This document shows, in pieces, positions 7,699 through 15,378 of a stretch of DNA of 64,000 nucleotides; position 1 is the stretch's first letter, and every line of letters starts with the position of its first letter. The notes under the pieces were generated by a model, which saw only the letters and a list, made by a program, of their open reading frames with translations, was not told where the DNA came from and did no database searches. The DNA comes from an uncultured Chryseobacterium sp. GTDB lineage: Bacteria > Bacteroidota > Bacteroidia > Flavobacteriales > Weeksellaceae. The stretch is from NCBI GenBank assembly GCA_913774355.1, contig CAJYGB010000016.1, positions 1 through 64,000 on the forward strand, in the 5' to 3' direction. The position numbers and the translations under genes are program-made.

Positions 7699-9384
7699 TT
7701 AGTCAAAAAGTTCATTCTTTCCGCTTTGTAAAATCTTTTCCAGGATTCTTAAAGTAATAAGATAGGTTGGCTTAACCCCCGTTAACCCGAGGCCTCCTGA
7801 AGAAAGCGTACTTCCTGTCTCCAGTGGATTATCCGACGCGTAATACGCATACATCACAAACAGATCCGGCGTAATATGATGTCTTATTTTAGAAGCTACC
7901 TGGATCGCTTTCTGGTAATGAGCCCCTTCCATTTCAAGGCCGATTGCTTTCCAAGAAGTATTCATGAAATAGGAAAGAATATCCCTGTTCTGAAGCGAGG
8001 TTCCCAGTACGGTAATCATCGGTCCTTCAAAAGCCTGGAGTTCATCATCTTTAAAATCTTCCAGCTTCAAAGCATTTTCAAAAGGATAATTATCTGCTGT
8101 TCCCTCAAAAATATGGGCGGTCGGGATCATAATATCTCCTTTTCCACCGGCAAGAATACCTGCTTTACCCATAATAGAGACAGATTTTACTTTCATCATA
8201 TACACCTCTCCTTTATGTTCGTAAGGCCTCAACAATTCGTCCATTACCTCATAAGCCTGTTCGCCAAAAGCATAATCAAAAACCATAATGACATCATCCC
8301 CTGAATATTTTGCTGCTGCAAAAGGTGTATTTTTAAGATTTGTCTTTTTAAGATCGATAATCTGAACATCGATATTGCTTCCGCTCTTATCATTTATATA
8401 AATCAATCCTTCATCAAGGGCATATTTGGAAACTTTGTCGCGAAGCTCTTTTTTATCAGAAATCTCACCGTAAAGCTTATAATCTACTTCCTTTGTATCT
8501 TTTTTCTTTAAGGCATCATTTGCATACAGCATATTTTTAACAGAATGCATATTGGCAGAAATAATGTGAAGCGGCCTCATGTGAAGATTATTTTCAAACA
8601 GAACTTCTTTCACTTTATTTGCCCACTTTTCACCAAAATAGTGATGTCCTACCCTTTCCTTCAATATCGCACTGAAATGAATTTCCCGCTCTCTTGTCTG
8701 CTTGGCATCCTCGAGGCTTACTTTTGCGAGATTATAGATGATTTTGAATAAGCGGTCAGGATTATCGTCATCCCCAAAAGTATTATAGGCGTTTAATGTT
8801 TCTTCAAAAGTCCTCCCTATTAAAGAAGAAAGATGAATCAACGCTACTTCTTTTTCTTTCCGGCTGAATTTCTTTTCGCCTTTTACCACTTCTTCGATGA
8901 TTTTAAAAGCACGGGTCGGCTTCCAGTTTTCATCCTGAATAAAGGCCAGATCCCGAACCTTATCAGCTTCAATAAACAGAAAGGTAAGGTGAGTAAGGAT
9001 ATCATAAATTTCCGAACGTCCCAGCAGCACTTCGATATTCATCTGGTGTTCATCGATCCTGTAACAGTTTCTTCTTCTTTTTTTAGGAACGATCGGTTCA
9101 AAACTTCCTTTATCAAAACCTTCATCTGATGTAAGATGAATGAAAGCACATTCTTCAATACCTTCTGGAAGTCTGTCTAAAACATACATCAAACCATCAA
9201 GCTCCAGTTTACTTGGAATACTCATGGTACCGTAAATTTCCGGATTGATCGTCTTTAACAAACTTCTAATGCTTTCTCCCGAAACTCCGCCTGGCTTAAA
9301 AAAACCTCTATAAAACAAATGTCTCATAGATATGTATAGTCTTTCAATGGCCTCGGTGGTTTCTCTTGCTCTAGAATTTGTCAT
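7699..9384 (-). CDS. DUF6909-family protein with nucleoside-phosphorylase-like C-terminal half
   Basis: 561 residues, recalled as the Bacteroidota family DUF6909; function unestablished. The N-terminal part (1-340) is mixed helix and strand with a basic patch KKRRR at 101-105. From about residue 355 the sequence resembles the PNP/MTA-nucleosidase fold: MGKAGILAGGKGDIMIPTAH (405-424) parallels the GVAGG...GDVVV motif, and IGLEMEGAHYQKAI (481-494) parallels the substrate-binding EMEGAA motif. This suggests a nucleoside- or nucleotide-binding enzyme, by inference only. It is a single gene with its own terminator. Confidence 0.7.
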   Translation of the reverse strand: MTNSRARETTEAIERLYISMRHLFYRGFFKPGGVSGESIRSLLKTINPEIYGTMSIPSKLELDGLMYVLDRLPEGIEECAFIHLTSDEGFDKGSFEPIVPKKRRRNCYRIDEHQMNIEVLLGRSEIYDILTHLTFLFIEADKVRDLAFIQDENWKPTRAFKIIEEVVKGEKKFSRKEKEVALIHLSSLIGRTFEETLNAYNTFGDDDNPDRLFKIIYNLAKVSLEDAKQTREREIHFSAILKERVGHHYFGEKWANKVKEVLFENNLHMRPLHIISANMHSVKNMLYANDALKKKDTKEVDYKLYGEISDKKELRDKVSKYALDEGLIYINDKSGSNIDVQIIDLKKTNLKNTPFAAAKYSGDDVIMVFDYAFGEQAYEVMDELLRPYEHKGEVYMMKVKSVSIMGKAGILAGGKGDIMIPTAHIFEGTADNYPFENALKLEDFKDDELQAFEGPMITVLGTSLQNRDILSYFMNTSWKAIGLEMEGAHYQKAIQVASKIRHHITPDLFVMYAYYASDNPLETGSTLSSGGLGLTGVKPTYLITLRILEKILQSGKNELFD

Positions 9385-9926
9385 ATATTTAAAAATTTTT
9401 ATAAAAAGTCTGCTAAGTTACGAAAAATATTTTTAATACACTCATTATCCTGTAAACCAGTTTTTTACTAAAATTCCTTATGCATTCTATTATCTTTTCC
9501 TTTTAAAATTAGCATTTTCCGACAGTTACTTTTAAAATTTCAGGAATAAATTTTATTAATATTGAAGATAGGGATAAAGGCTGTTACTTTTTAAATCTAT
9601 AACGTAAACCCGAAACACAAGTCAGGCCTAATGCTGGAAAAAGGAAGCCGGATGATGACAGCTTCTTGTATCAGCATCAATAAAGCCTCCGCTGTTAAAT
9701 GATCTTGTTTGCACATCGTGAAGTACCATTGCCATAAAAATCCATGGTTATTTTTTTATGATAGAAAATAATTAAATATCATCGAAACACATTCCATGTA
9801 AGCAATCACGATCACATTGTAATTCACAACCCCTGCTAAAACGTAACTAAAATTTAAAATTTTATTAAAAAACAAAAACACCCCTTAATTTTTTGGGGTA
9901 AAAATGTTTTCGATTTATTTTTTTCG
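9385..9926. other. Noncoding spacer upstream of glnA
   Basis: About 540 bp, AT-rich, with no convincing open frame. It contains a dispersed-repeat copy (9632-9668) and, near its right end, a CCCC/GGGG mini-hairpin around an A/T loop (about 9881-9898) just ahead of the glnA promoter. This could influence glnA transcription; nothing else is recognised. Confidence 0.5.
9632..9668 (+). repeat. Dispersed GGAAGC/GATGATG repeat, copy 1
   Basis: Reads GCTGGAAAAAGGAAGCCGG then ATGATGACAGCTTC. The same words occur on the opposite strand at 13441-13480 and 14115-14150. All three copies are intergenic. Confidence 0.45.
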
Positions 9927-9934
9927 TAAATTTG
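9927..9934 (+). promoter_or_regulatory. -7 box of the glnA promoter
   Basis: TAAATTTG is an exact TAnnTTTG match within CGTAAATTTGCC, 22 nt before the glnA ATG. The same 12-mer occurs in front of hemA. No perfect TTTG lies 19 nt upstream, only T-rich sequence. Confidence 0.65.
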
Positions 9935-9956
9935 CCCCGTAAAAATCAAACCTAAT

Positions 9957-12152
9957 ATGTCAACTTTAAGATTCAAAGCGTTAGAAACTTTACCATTCAA
10001 GGACTTTAGAAGAGATAATTCCGTTGAAGTTCCTGTAAAATTGTCAGAATTATTCTGCCAGAATGTTTTCTCAGAAGAAACGATGAGAGAATATTTAACG
10101 AAAGAAGCATTCCAGTCTATTATGGATGCGGTAAAAAAAGGGAGCAAAATCCAGAGACACATTGCAGATCAGGTTGCCGTAGCAATGAAAGACTGGGCTA
10201 TGAGCAAAGGAGTAACTCATTATACTCACTGGTTTCAGCCATTAACAGGATCTACTGCAGAAAAGCACGATTCATTCTTCACCCCGATTGAAGGAGGAAG
10301 GGCCATCGAAAGATTCAGCGGAAATTTATTGATCCAACAGGAACCGGATGCATCTTCTTTTCCGAACGGAGGGATCAGAAACACTTTTGAAGCGAGAGGT
10401 TATACGGCGTGGGATCCTACATCCCCGGCGTTCATTATGGGAACGACTTTATGTATCCCTTCGATTTTTATTTCTTACACAGGGGAAACGTTAGATTATA
10501 AAGCACCACTTTTAAGAGCATTGAATGCCGTAGACGAGGCCGCGACCAATGTGATGCAGTATTTCGATAAGAACGTAACCAAAGTAACGCCTACTTTAGG
10601 TTGGGAGCAGGAATATTTCTTAGTAGATTCTGCATTATATCAGTCTCGTCCCGACCTTGTATTAACAGGGAAAACTTTGTTAGGACACTCTCCTGCAAAA
10701 GGACAGCAGTTGGATGACCACTATTTCGGTTCTATTCCTACAAGGGTGATGAACTTCATGAAGGAACTGGAAATCGAATGTATGAAATTGGGAATTCCGG
10801 TTACAACGAGACACAACGAGGTAGCTCCAAACCAATTCGAGTTGGCTCCGATGTTTGAAGAAGTAAACGTTGCTGTTGACCACAATTCTTTGTTGATGGA
10901 CGTTATGGCAAGAATTGCTCACAGACATCATTTCCATATTTTATTCCACGAAAAGCCATTCGCAGGGGTAAACGGAAGCGGAAAACACAACAACTGGTCT
11001 TTGGCAACCGATACAGGGGAAAACCTTTTAAGTCCTGGAAAAAATCCTAAGAAAAACTTACAGTTCTTAACCTTCTTTGTAAATACCATCAAGGCCGTTC
11101 ACGAATATGCGGATCTTTTAAGGGCAAGTATCGCTTCTGCAAGCAACGACCACCGATTAGGAGCAAACGAAGCACCGCCGGCTATTATTTCCGTATTTAT
11201 CGGAAGCCAGCTGTTCAGCGTACTGGAAGAGCTTGAAAAAGTAACCAGCGGAAAACTTTCTCCTGAAGAAAAAACAGAATTAAAATTAAATGTCGTAGGA
11301 AAAATTCCTGAAATCCTATTGGATAATACCGATAGAAACAGAACTTCTCCGTTTGCATTCACAGGAAACAAATTCGAGATCAGAGCCGTAGGTTCTTCTG
11401 CAAACTGTGCAGAATCCATGACGGTAATGAATACCATCGCCGCAAAACAGTTAAGCGACTTCAAAAAAGAAGTGGATGCTTTAATTGAAACCGGTCTTAA
11501 AAAAGACGAAGCGATCTTCAATATATTAAGAGAATACATCAAGCAGTGCAAGAGCATCATGTTTGAAGGGGATGGATATTCCGAAGACTGGGCTAAAGAA
11601 GCTGAAAAAAGAGGTTTAAATAACCTGAAAACCACTCCTGAAGCATTGAAGCAGGAAATGGACGAAAAATTCCTGGCACTTTACGAAGAAATGGGAATTT
11701 TTACCCACAGAGAAGTTGAAGCGAGAAACGAAATTAAATTAGAAAAATATTCTACGGTAATCGATATCGAAGCAAGGGTTTTAAGCGACATCGCAAGAAA
11801 CCACATCATTCCTTCTGCGCTGAACTATCAGAACAGACTGATCGAGAACGTAAAAGGTCTTAAAGAAATCTTCGGAGAAAGCGAATTCAAGTCTTTAGCG
11901 AAAGAACAGATGAGCCTGATTACCCATATTTCTGAAAACGTATCGAAAATCAAATTAGGCGTTGAGGATCTGATCAAAGCCAGAGAAGCAGCAAAGGCGG
12001 TAGCGGAAAGCCAGAAGCAGGCAGAAGAATACTGTAACACCGTAAAACCTTTATTTGATGTAATTAGAGAAGCCTCCGATGATCTTGAGATGATGGTGGA
12101 TGATGAACTTTGGCCAATGACGAAATACAGAGAAATGTTATTTACAAAGTAA
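9957..12152 (+). CDS. glnA: Glutamine synthetase type III
   Basis: 731 residues, the length of the GSIII (GlnN) class and much longer than the roughly 470 of type I. It makes glutamine from glutamate and ammonia with ATP in the cytoplasm. Class features include the N-terminal THYTHWFQPLTG block, GWEQEYFLVD (metal-binding Glu), NQFELAPMFE with VDHNSLLMDVM, GSGKHNNWS, and the RNRTSPFAFTGNKFEIR block near residue 460. The C-terminal helical tail is also typical. It stands alone with its own promoter and terminator. Long spacers on both sides leave room for nitrogen-responsive control. Confidence 0.96.
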   Translation: MSTLRFKALETLPFKDFRRDNSVEVPVKLSELFCQNVFSEETMREYLTKEAFQSIMDAVKKGSKIQRHIADQVAVAMKDWAMSKGVTHYTHWFQPLTGSTAEKHDSFFTPIEGGRAIERFSGNLLIQQEPDASSFPNGGIRNTFEARGYTAWDPTSPAFIMGTTLCIPSIFISYTGETLDYKAPLLRALNAVDEAATNVMQYFDKNVTKVTPTLGWEQEYFLVDSALYQSRPDLVLTGKTLLGHSPAKGQQLDDHYFGSIPTRVMNFMKELEIECMKLGIPVTTRHNEVAPNQFELAPMFEEVNVAVDHNSLLMDVMARIAHRHHFHILFHEKPFAGVNGSGKHNNWSLATDTGENLLSPGKNPKKNLQFLTFFVNTIKAVHEYADLLRASIASASNDHRLGANEAPPAIISVFIGSQLFSVLEELEKVTSGKLSPEEKTELKLNVVGKIPEILLDNTDRNRTSPFAFTGNKFEIRAVGSSANCAESMTVMNTIAAKQLSDFKKEVDALIETGLKKDEAIFNILREYIKQCKSIMFEGDGYSEDWAKEAEKRGLNNLKTTPEALKQEMDEKFLALYEEMGIFTHREVEARNEIKLEKYSTVIDIEARVLSDIARNHIIPSALNYQNRLIENVKGLKEIFGESEFKSLAKEQMSLITHISENVSKIKLGVEDLIKAREAAKAVAESQKQAEEYCNTVKPLFDVIREASDDLEMMVDDELWPMTKYREMLFTK

Positions 12153-12177
12153 CATTTGTAAAGTTCCATATTAGTGA

Positions 12178-12207
12178 AACTCTCCGATTGCATCGGGGAG
12201 TTTTTTT
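12178..12207 (+). terminator. Intrinsic terminator of glnA
   Basis: AACTCTCCGAT (12178-12188) and ATCGGGGAGTT (12192-12202) form an 11-bp stem with a TGC loop, one position being a T-G pair. A run of seven or more T follows. Confidence 0.9.
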
Positions 12208-12408
12208 ATTTTAATGTTAAATTTCAGCTCAGAAGATCTTGTCCTCTATCGGTAATCTCAAGATTTATCTTACACCCAACGCACCAAATGGAAATAGTAG
12301 AATTAAACCACTAAATTACGCTTGTAATCAACTCTTTATTAATAGATATTATAATCCTGATTTTTGAAATAAACTTTTTAAAATCTATTATTTTGAAAGA
12401 TTTGAGAA

Positions 12409-12416
12409 TAATTTTG
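12409..12416 (+). promoter_or_regulatory. Possible -7 box in the glnA/NlpC spacer
   Basis: TAATTTTG matches TAnnTTTG. It lies only about 20 nt before a strong terminator-like hairpin (12437-12479), so a transcript from here would be about 55-60 nt. The rest of 12208-12623 is AT-rich with no gene seen. Confidence 0.3.
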
Positions 12417-12436
12417 TTAAAGAATCTTAATAAAAA

Positions 12437-12479
12437 AAACCGCATACTTCCCGAAAACAGGCGGCTGCGGTTTATTTTT
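12437..12479 (+). terminator. Terminator-like hairpin with no obvious gene upstream
   Basis: AAACCGCA (12437-12444) pairs with TGCGGTTT (12466-12473), with possible inner pairing around a 21-nt loop, then ATTTTTC. The glnA terminator lies 230 nt before it, so this hairpin ends either a small RNA or read-through transcription. Confidence 0.6.
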
Positions 12480-12565
12480 CTTTAACATACCTAAAAAATA
12501 TGTTAAAATGTGTTAAATAAAGAACCTGACAATTGTCATATCAAGGTGCTTCTATATGGATTCTA

Positions 12566-12573
12566 TATTTTTG
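12566..12573 (+). promoter_or_regulatory. Possible -7 box for the NlpC/P60 gene
   Basis: TATTTTTG matches TAnnTTTG and lies 50 nt before the ATG at 12624. The surroundings are AT-rich, so chance occurrence is possible. Confidence 0.4.
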
Positions 12574-12623
12574 TATTGCTTTTGAAAATATACTAATCCT
12601 TTTAACACGGTAATCAAATATAT

Positions 12624-13337
12624 ATGAAGAAAAGAGTTTTGTTTTATCTGGTCGCTTTCGTCTCTACAGTATCGTTACAATCGTGTGTTACAAACTACGT
12701 AGTTTCAAAACCAGCAACTTACACAAAAGAGTACAAAACAGATGCCAAACTAGCTTCTTTGGAAACCAACAAAATGGAGCAGGACAAGCAGAAACTTATC
12801 AACTCATTCCTTGCTGAAAAGACCGCTGTTTTAGCCAACGCTAAAAATTCCATCAAAAATTCCGAGATTGCAAAGGCAATCAAACATAACACTACCATCG
12901 ACAATATTTTAAACGAAGCACAGACTTATCTTGGAACTCCTTACCGATACGGAGGGATGACAAGAAACGGGATCGACTGTTCAGCGTTCGTTCTTTCCGT
13001 TTTCGGTGCAGCAGCAGGGCTAAGCTTACCCAGAGTCGCCGCTTCCCAGTCTGAAGAAGGAGAGAGAATAGAAAAAGAAAATCTTCAGAAAGGGGATCTT
13101 ATTTTCTTTTCTCATGGCAGAAGAATTTCTCACGTAGGTATCGTAGAAAGTGTAGATGAAAACGGTGAAGTAAAATTCATTCATGCCGCTACGTCGAAAG
13201 GAGTAATGGTCTCGTCACTGAACGATTCGTACTGGGGGCCTAAATACAGATTCGGGAAAAGAATCATCAACGAGAACGGAGAGGCATACAACAATCTTGC
13301 AGCAACTACTCCTGCTTCCAACGGAACAAATTTTTAA
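12624..13337 (+). CDS. NlpC/P60 (C40) peptidase lipoprotein
   Basis: 237 residues. A lipoprotein signal ends in LQSC (Cys21), so it is probably anchored in a membrane facing the periplasm. A helical spacer (25-95) precedes an NlpC/P60 domain with GTPYRYGG, catalytic Cys in NGIDCSAFV (near residue 117), GDLIFFSHGRRISHVGIV (catalytic His) and FIHAATSKGVMVS. Such enzymes cut D-Glu-diaminopimelate bonds in peptidoglycan stem peptides. It is one of several wall enzymes in this window, together with the amidase at 23010 and the DUF1287 gene. Confidence 0.88.
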   Translation: MKKRVLFYLVAFVSTVSLQSCVTNYVVSKPATYTKEYKTDAKLASLETNKMEQDKQKLINSFLAEKTAVLANAKNSIKNSEIAKAIKHNTTIDNILNEAQTYLGTPYRYGGMTRNGIDCSAFVLSVFGAAAGLSLPRVAASQSEEGERIEKENLQKGDLIFFSHGRRISHVGIVESVDENGEVKFIHAATSKGVMVSSLNDSYWGPKYRFGKRIINENGEAYNNLAATTPASNGTNF

Positions 13338-13362
13338 TTTTAAATAATTGATTTAAATAATG

Positions 13363-13388
13363 AAACCATCAGAATCTGATGGTTTTTT
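13363..13388 (+). terminator. Intrinsic terminator of the NlpC/P60 gene
   Basis: AAACCATCAG and CTGATGGTTT form a perfect 10-bp stem with an AAT loop, followed by T tracts, 26 nt after the stop. Confidence 0.92.
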
Positions 13389-13440
13389 ATTTTAGGCGGG
13401 CGGGTATATAATTCTTTGTTTCAAGTTGGTTGCAACGGTA

Positions 13441-13480
13441 TCATCACTTCCAATATCATGCTTCCAGCCTCCATTCTTTA
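13441..13480 (-). repeat. Dispersed GGAAGC/GATGATG repeat, copy 2
   Basis: On the minus strand: GGAGGCTGGAAGCATGATAT then TGGAAGTGATGA. It shares GGCTGGAAGCA and TGGAAG with the copy at 14115-14150. The two flank the pentapeptide gene in the same orientation. Confidence 0.5.
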
Positions 13481-13483
13481 TAA

Positions 13484-14065
13484 CTAGCTTCCTCCGTCTA
13501 TTTCAATATCTAAATGATGAAGCAGCCCCTGAATCCCGGAAAGCGAAAATTTAGCTTTTTTAAGCCTGTTTACGGAAGGATTGATCGAGTAATTGAAGGA
13601 GGTTCTGAAATCTGCCTTTTCAAGATTGGTCTGGTCAAATACCGCACCTGAAAAATCGCATTTGATAAAGGCGGCATTTGATAAGTCGGATTCTGAAAAA
13701 TCAACTTCCGTCAATCTGGAATTTTTAAAGCGTATTTTCTTAAGAGAAGTTTTATAAAAAACAGAATTGTTGAGCAGACAGTTTTCAAATTGGAAAGACA
13801 GGCCGAACGCATTGCAATCACTGAACTGCAAGCCGAACATCTTGCATTCTTTGAATATGACCTCCCGGAAGGCTGTGGACACGAGCTTTACCATACTCAA
13901 ATTGCATCCGGTAAATTCACAATCGTTAAAATTACATCGGGAAAAGTCCGCATACTCAAAATTACAGTTCCTGAACATACAATTTTCGTATTCCCCTCTT
14001 TTAAAAGACTCCTGTGTAAAATCTTCGTTTTCGAAATGCTGCTCTGAGAAATAGCTGCCTGTCAT
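13484..14065 (-). CDS. Pentapeptide-repeat protein
   Basis: 193 residues made almost wholly of A(D/N)LxF-type pentapeptide repeats (NCNFEYADFSRCNFNDCEF, SDLSNAAFIKCDFSGAVF), which fold as a right-handed quadrilateral beta-helix. The ending (FRTSFNYSINPSVNRLKKAK then FSLSGIQGLLHHLDIEID) resembles the C-terminal cap of Qnr-like DNA-mimic proteins that protect gyrase. Whether this one binds gyrase is not shown. No signal peptide is present, so it is probably cytoplasmic. It lies after rodA but is separated from it by a repeat-bearing gap. Confidence 0.85.
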   Translation of the reverse strand: MTGSYFSEQHFENEDFTQESFKRGEYENCMFRNCNFEYADFSRCNFNDCEFTGCNLSMVKLVSTAFREVIFKECKMFGLQFSDCNAFGLSFQFENCLLNNSVFYKTSLKKIRFKNSRLTEVDFSESDLSNAAFIKCDFSGAVFDQTNLEKADFRTSFNYSINPSVNRLKKAKFSLSGIQGLLHHLDIEIDGGS

Positions 14066-14114
14066 TATTATTTTAAGAATAAGTTAAGGATAAAATTGAA
14101 CTCTTCAGATAATA

Positions 14115-14150
14115 GACTTCCAGCATCCATCATCCTGCTTCCAGCCCTTT
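14115..14150 (-). repeat. Dispersed GGAAGC/GATGATG repeat, copy 3
   Basis: On the minus strand: GGGCTGGAAGCAGGATGATG then GATGCTGGAAGTC. It is the most regular of the three copies and occupies the gap between rodA and the pentapeptide gene. Confidence 0.5.
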
Positions 14151-15378
14151 ACACCAAGCTGTTCTTATCCGAATAATTCAGTTTAAAAAAGATAAAGGTC
14201 ATGATAGAAAAGGCAAGCAGTGAACTTCCTCCGTAACTGAAGTACGGAAGTGGAATGCCAACCGTCGGGAAAAGCCCCATTACCATCCCTAAATTGATCG
14301 TAAAGTGCATCAGCAGGATCGAGGCAAAGCAGTATCCGAAAACCCGGTTAAAGCCCGATTTCTGCTGTTCTGCGAGATAATAAATCCGGCCGATATAAAT
14401 CATATAGCAAAGAATCAGAACGGCACTACCCACGAAGCCCCATTCTTCACCTACGGTACAGAAAATATAATCGGTTTCCTGCTCCGGAACAAATTTCCCC
14501 TGGGTAACGGAACCTTCACGGTATCCTTTCCCCCAAAGCCCTCCGGAACCGATGGCCGTTTTAGAATACAAAAGGTTATAACCCGAAGTATCCCTAAACG
14601 CCTTTTCCCCTTTAAAAAGAACCTCAATCCTTTCCCGTTGGTGCTTTGGCAGTTTTTCTAAAATATAAGGCGAACCGAAAGCCAGTCCGCATAACAGTAT
14701 GACGGAACCTGCAATCCCTGAAATGGAAATAACATTCCACGACATTTTATAATAATTCATAGCGATATAGCCGCCGATAACTGCAACAATCGTAATCGCT
14801 ACCCAGATCGGGTCCACTGCTAATGAGACCAGGAAGACTCCGGCAAATAAAAATCCGATCCCAAATAACATTCCGCTCAATCCTTCACGGTATAGCGCGA
14901 TGAAGAACGCAATAAACACAAGCATTGATCCTACATCAGGAATCGCCAGCACCACTACCGCCGGAACGCCGATAATAGCCAGTGTCGTCAGTAAGGATTT
15001 TCTGTTTTTTAAATTAAATTCCGGCCCGGAAACGTAATTAGACAGCATCAGAGCAGTTCCTATTTTGGCAAATTCTACTGGCTGCATAGTGAAGCTTCCG
15101 AATTTATACCAGTTTTTCTGACCGAGGATTTCTTTTCCGAACGGGAAAAGCCCGACCAGAAGCAATACGCCGCCGATATAAATAATACCCGACATATTTT
15201 CAAAGAATTTACTTCTTCCTACAAAAATCACCAATCCTACAAACAGGGAAATCCCGAAAAAAACCAATTGCTTTTCTCCCAATTTCTGGTCTACACTATA
15301 AATATTTGCAATGGCAAAAGCACAAAGCAGGAAATACAGGCCAAGCCCCAGTTTATCTATTCCTTCTGCCCATTTCAT
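14149..15378 (-). CDS. rodA: Rod-shape SEDS peptidoglycan polymerase RodA
   Basis: 409 residues with about ten membrane segments. RodA polymerises lipid II glycan strands and works with the PBP2 transpeptidase (mrdA) immediately upstream. The SEDS signature is present: GFGPTIGIPLPY-like LFPTVGIPLPYFSYGGSSLL near residue 375, WGKGYREGSVTQG and FVPEQETDYIFCTVGEEWGF. Its ATG overlaps the mrdA stop (ATGA), indicating translational coupling. It is the last gene of the mreBCD-mrdA-rodA operon. Confidence 0.95.
   Translation of the reverse strand: MKWAEGIDKLGLGLYFLLCAFAIANIYSVDQKLGEKQLVFFGISLFVGLVIFVGRSKFFENMSGIIYIGGVLLLVGLFPFGKEILGQKNWYKFGSFTMQPVEFAKIGTALMLSNYVSGPEFNLKNRKSLLTTLAIIGVPAVVVLAIPDVGSMLVFIAFFIALYREGLSGMLFGIGFLFAGVFLVSLAVDPIWVAITIVAVIGGYIAMNYYKMSWNVISISGIAGSVILLCGLAFGSPYILEKLPKHQRERIEVLFKGEKAFRDTSGYNLLYSKTAIGSGGLWGKGYREGSVTQGKFVPEQETDYIFCTVGEEWGFVGSAVLILCYMIYIGRIYYLAEQQKSGFNRVFGYCFASILLMHFTINLGMVMGLFPTVGIPLPYFSYGGSSLLAFSIMTFIFFKLNYSDKNSLV

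Noticed and set aside
13484..14065. Pentapeptide gene as a fluoroquinolone-resistance qnr gene
   Set aside because: Fold and C-terminal cap are similar in kind only; pentapeptide proteins have many roles and no resistance call can be made from sequence reading.
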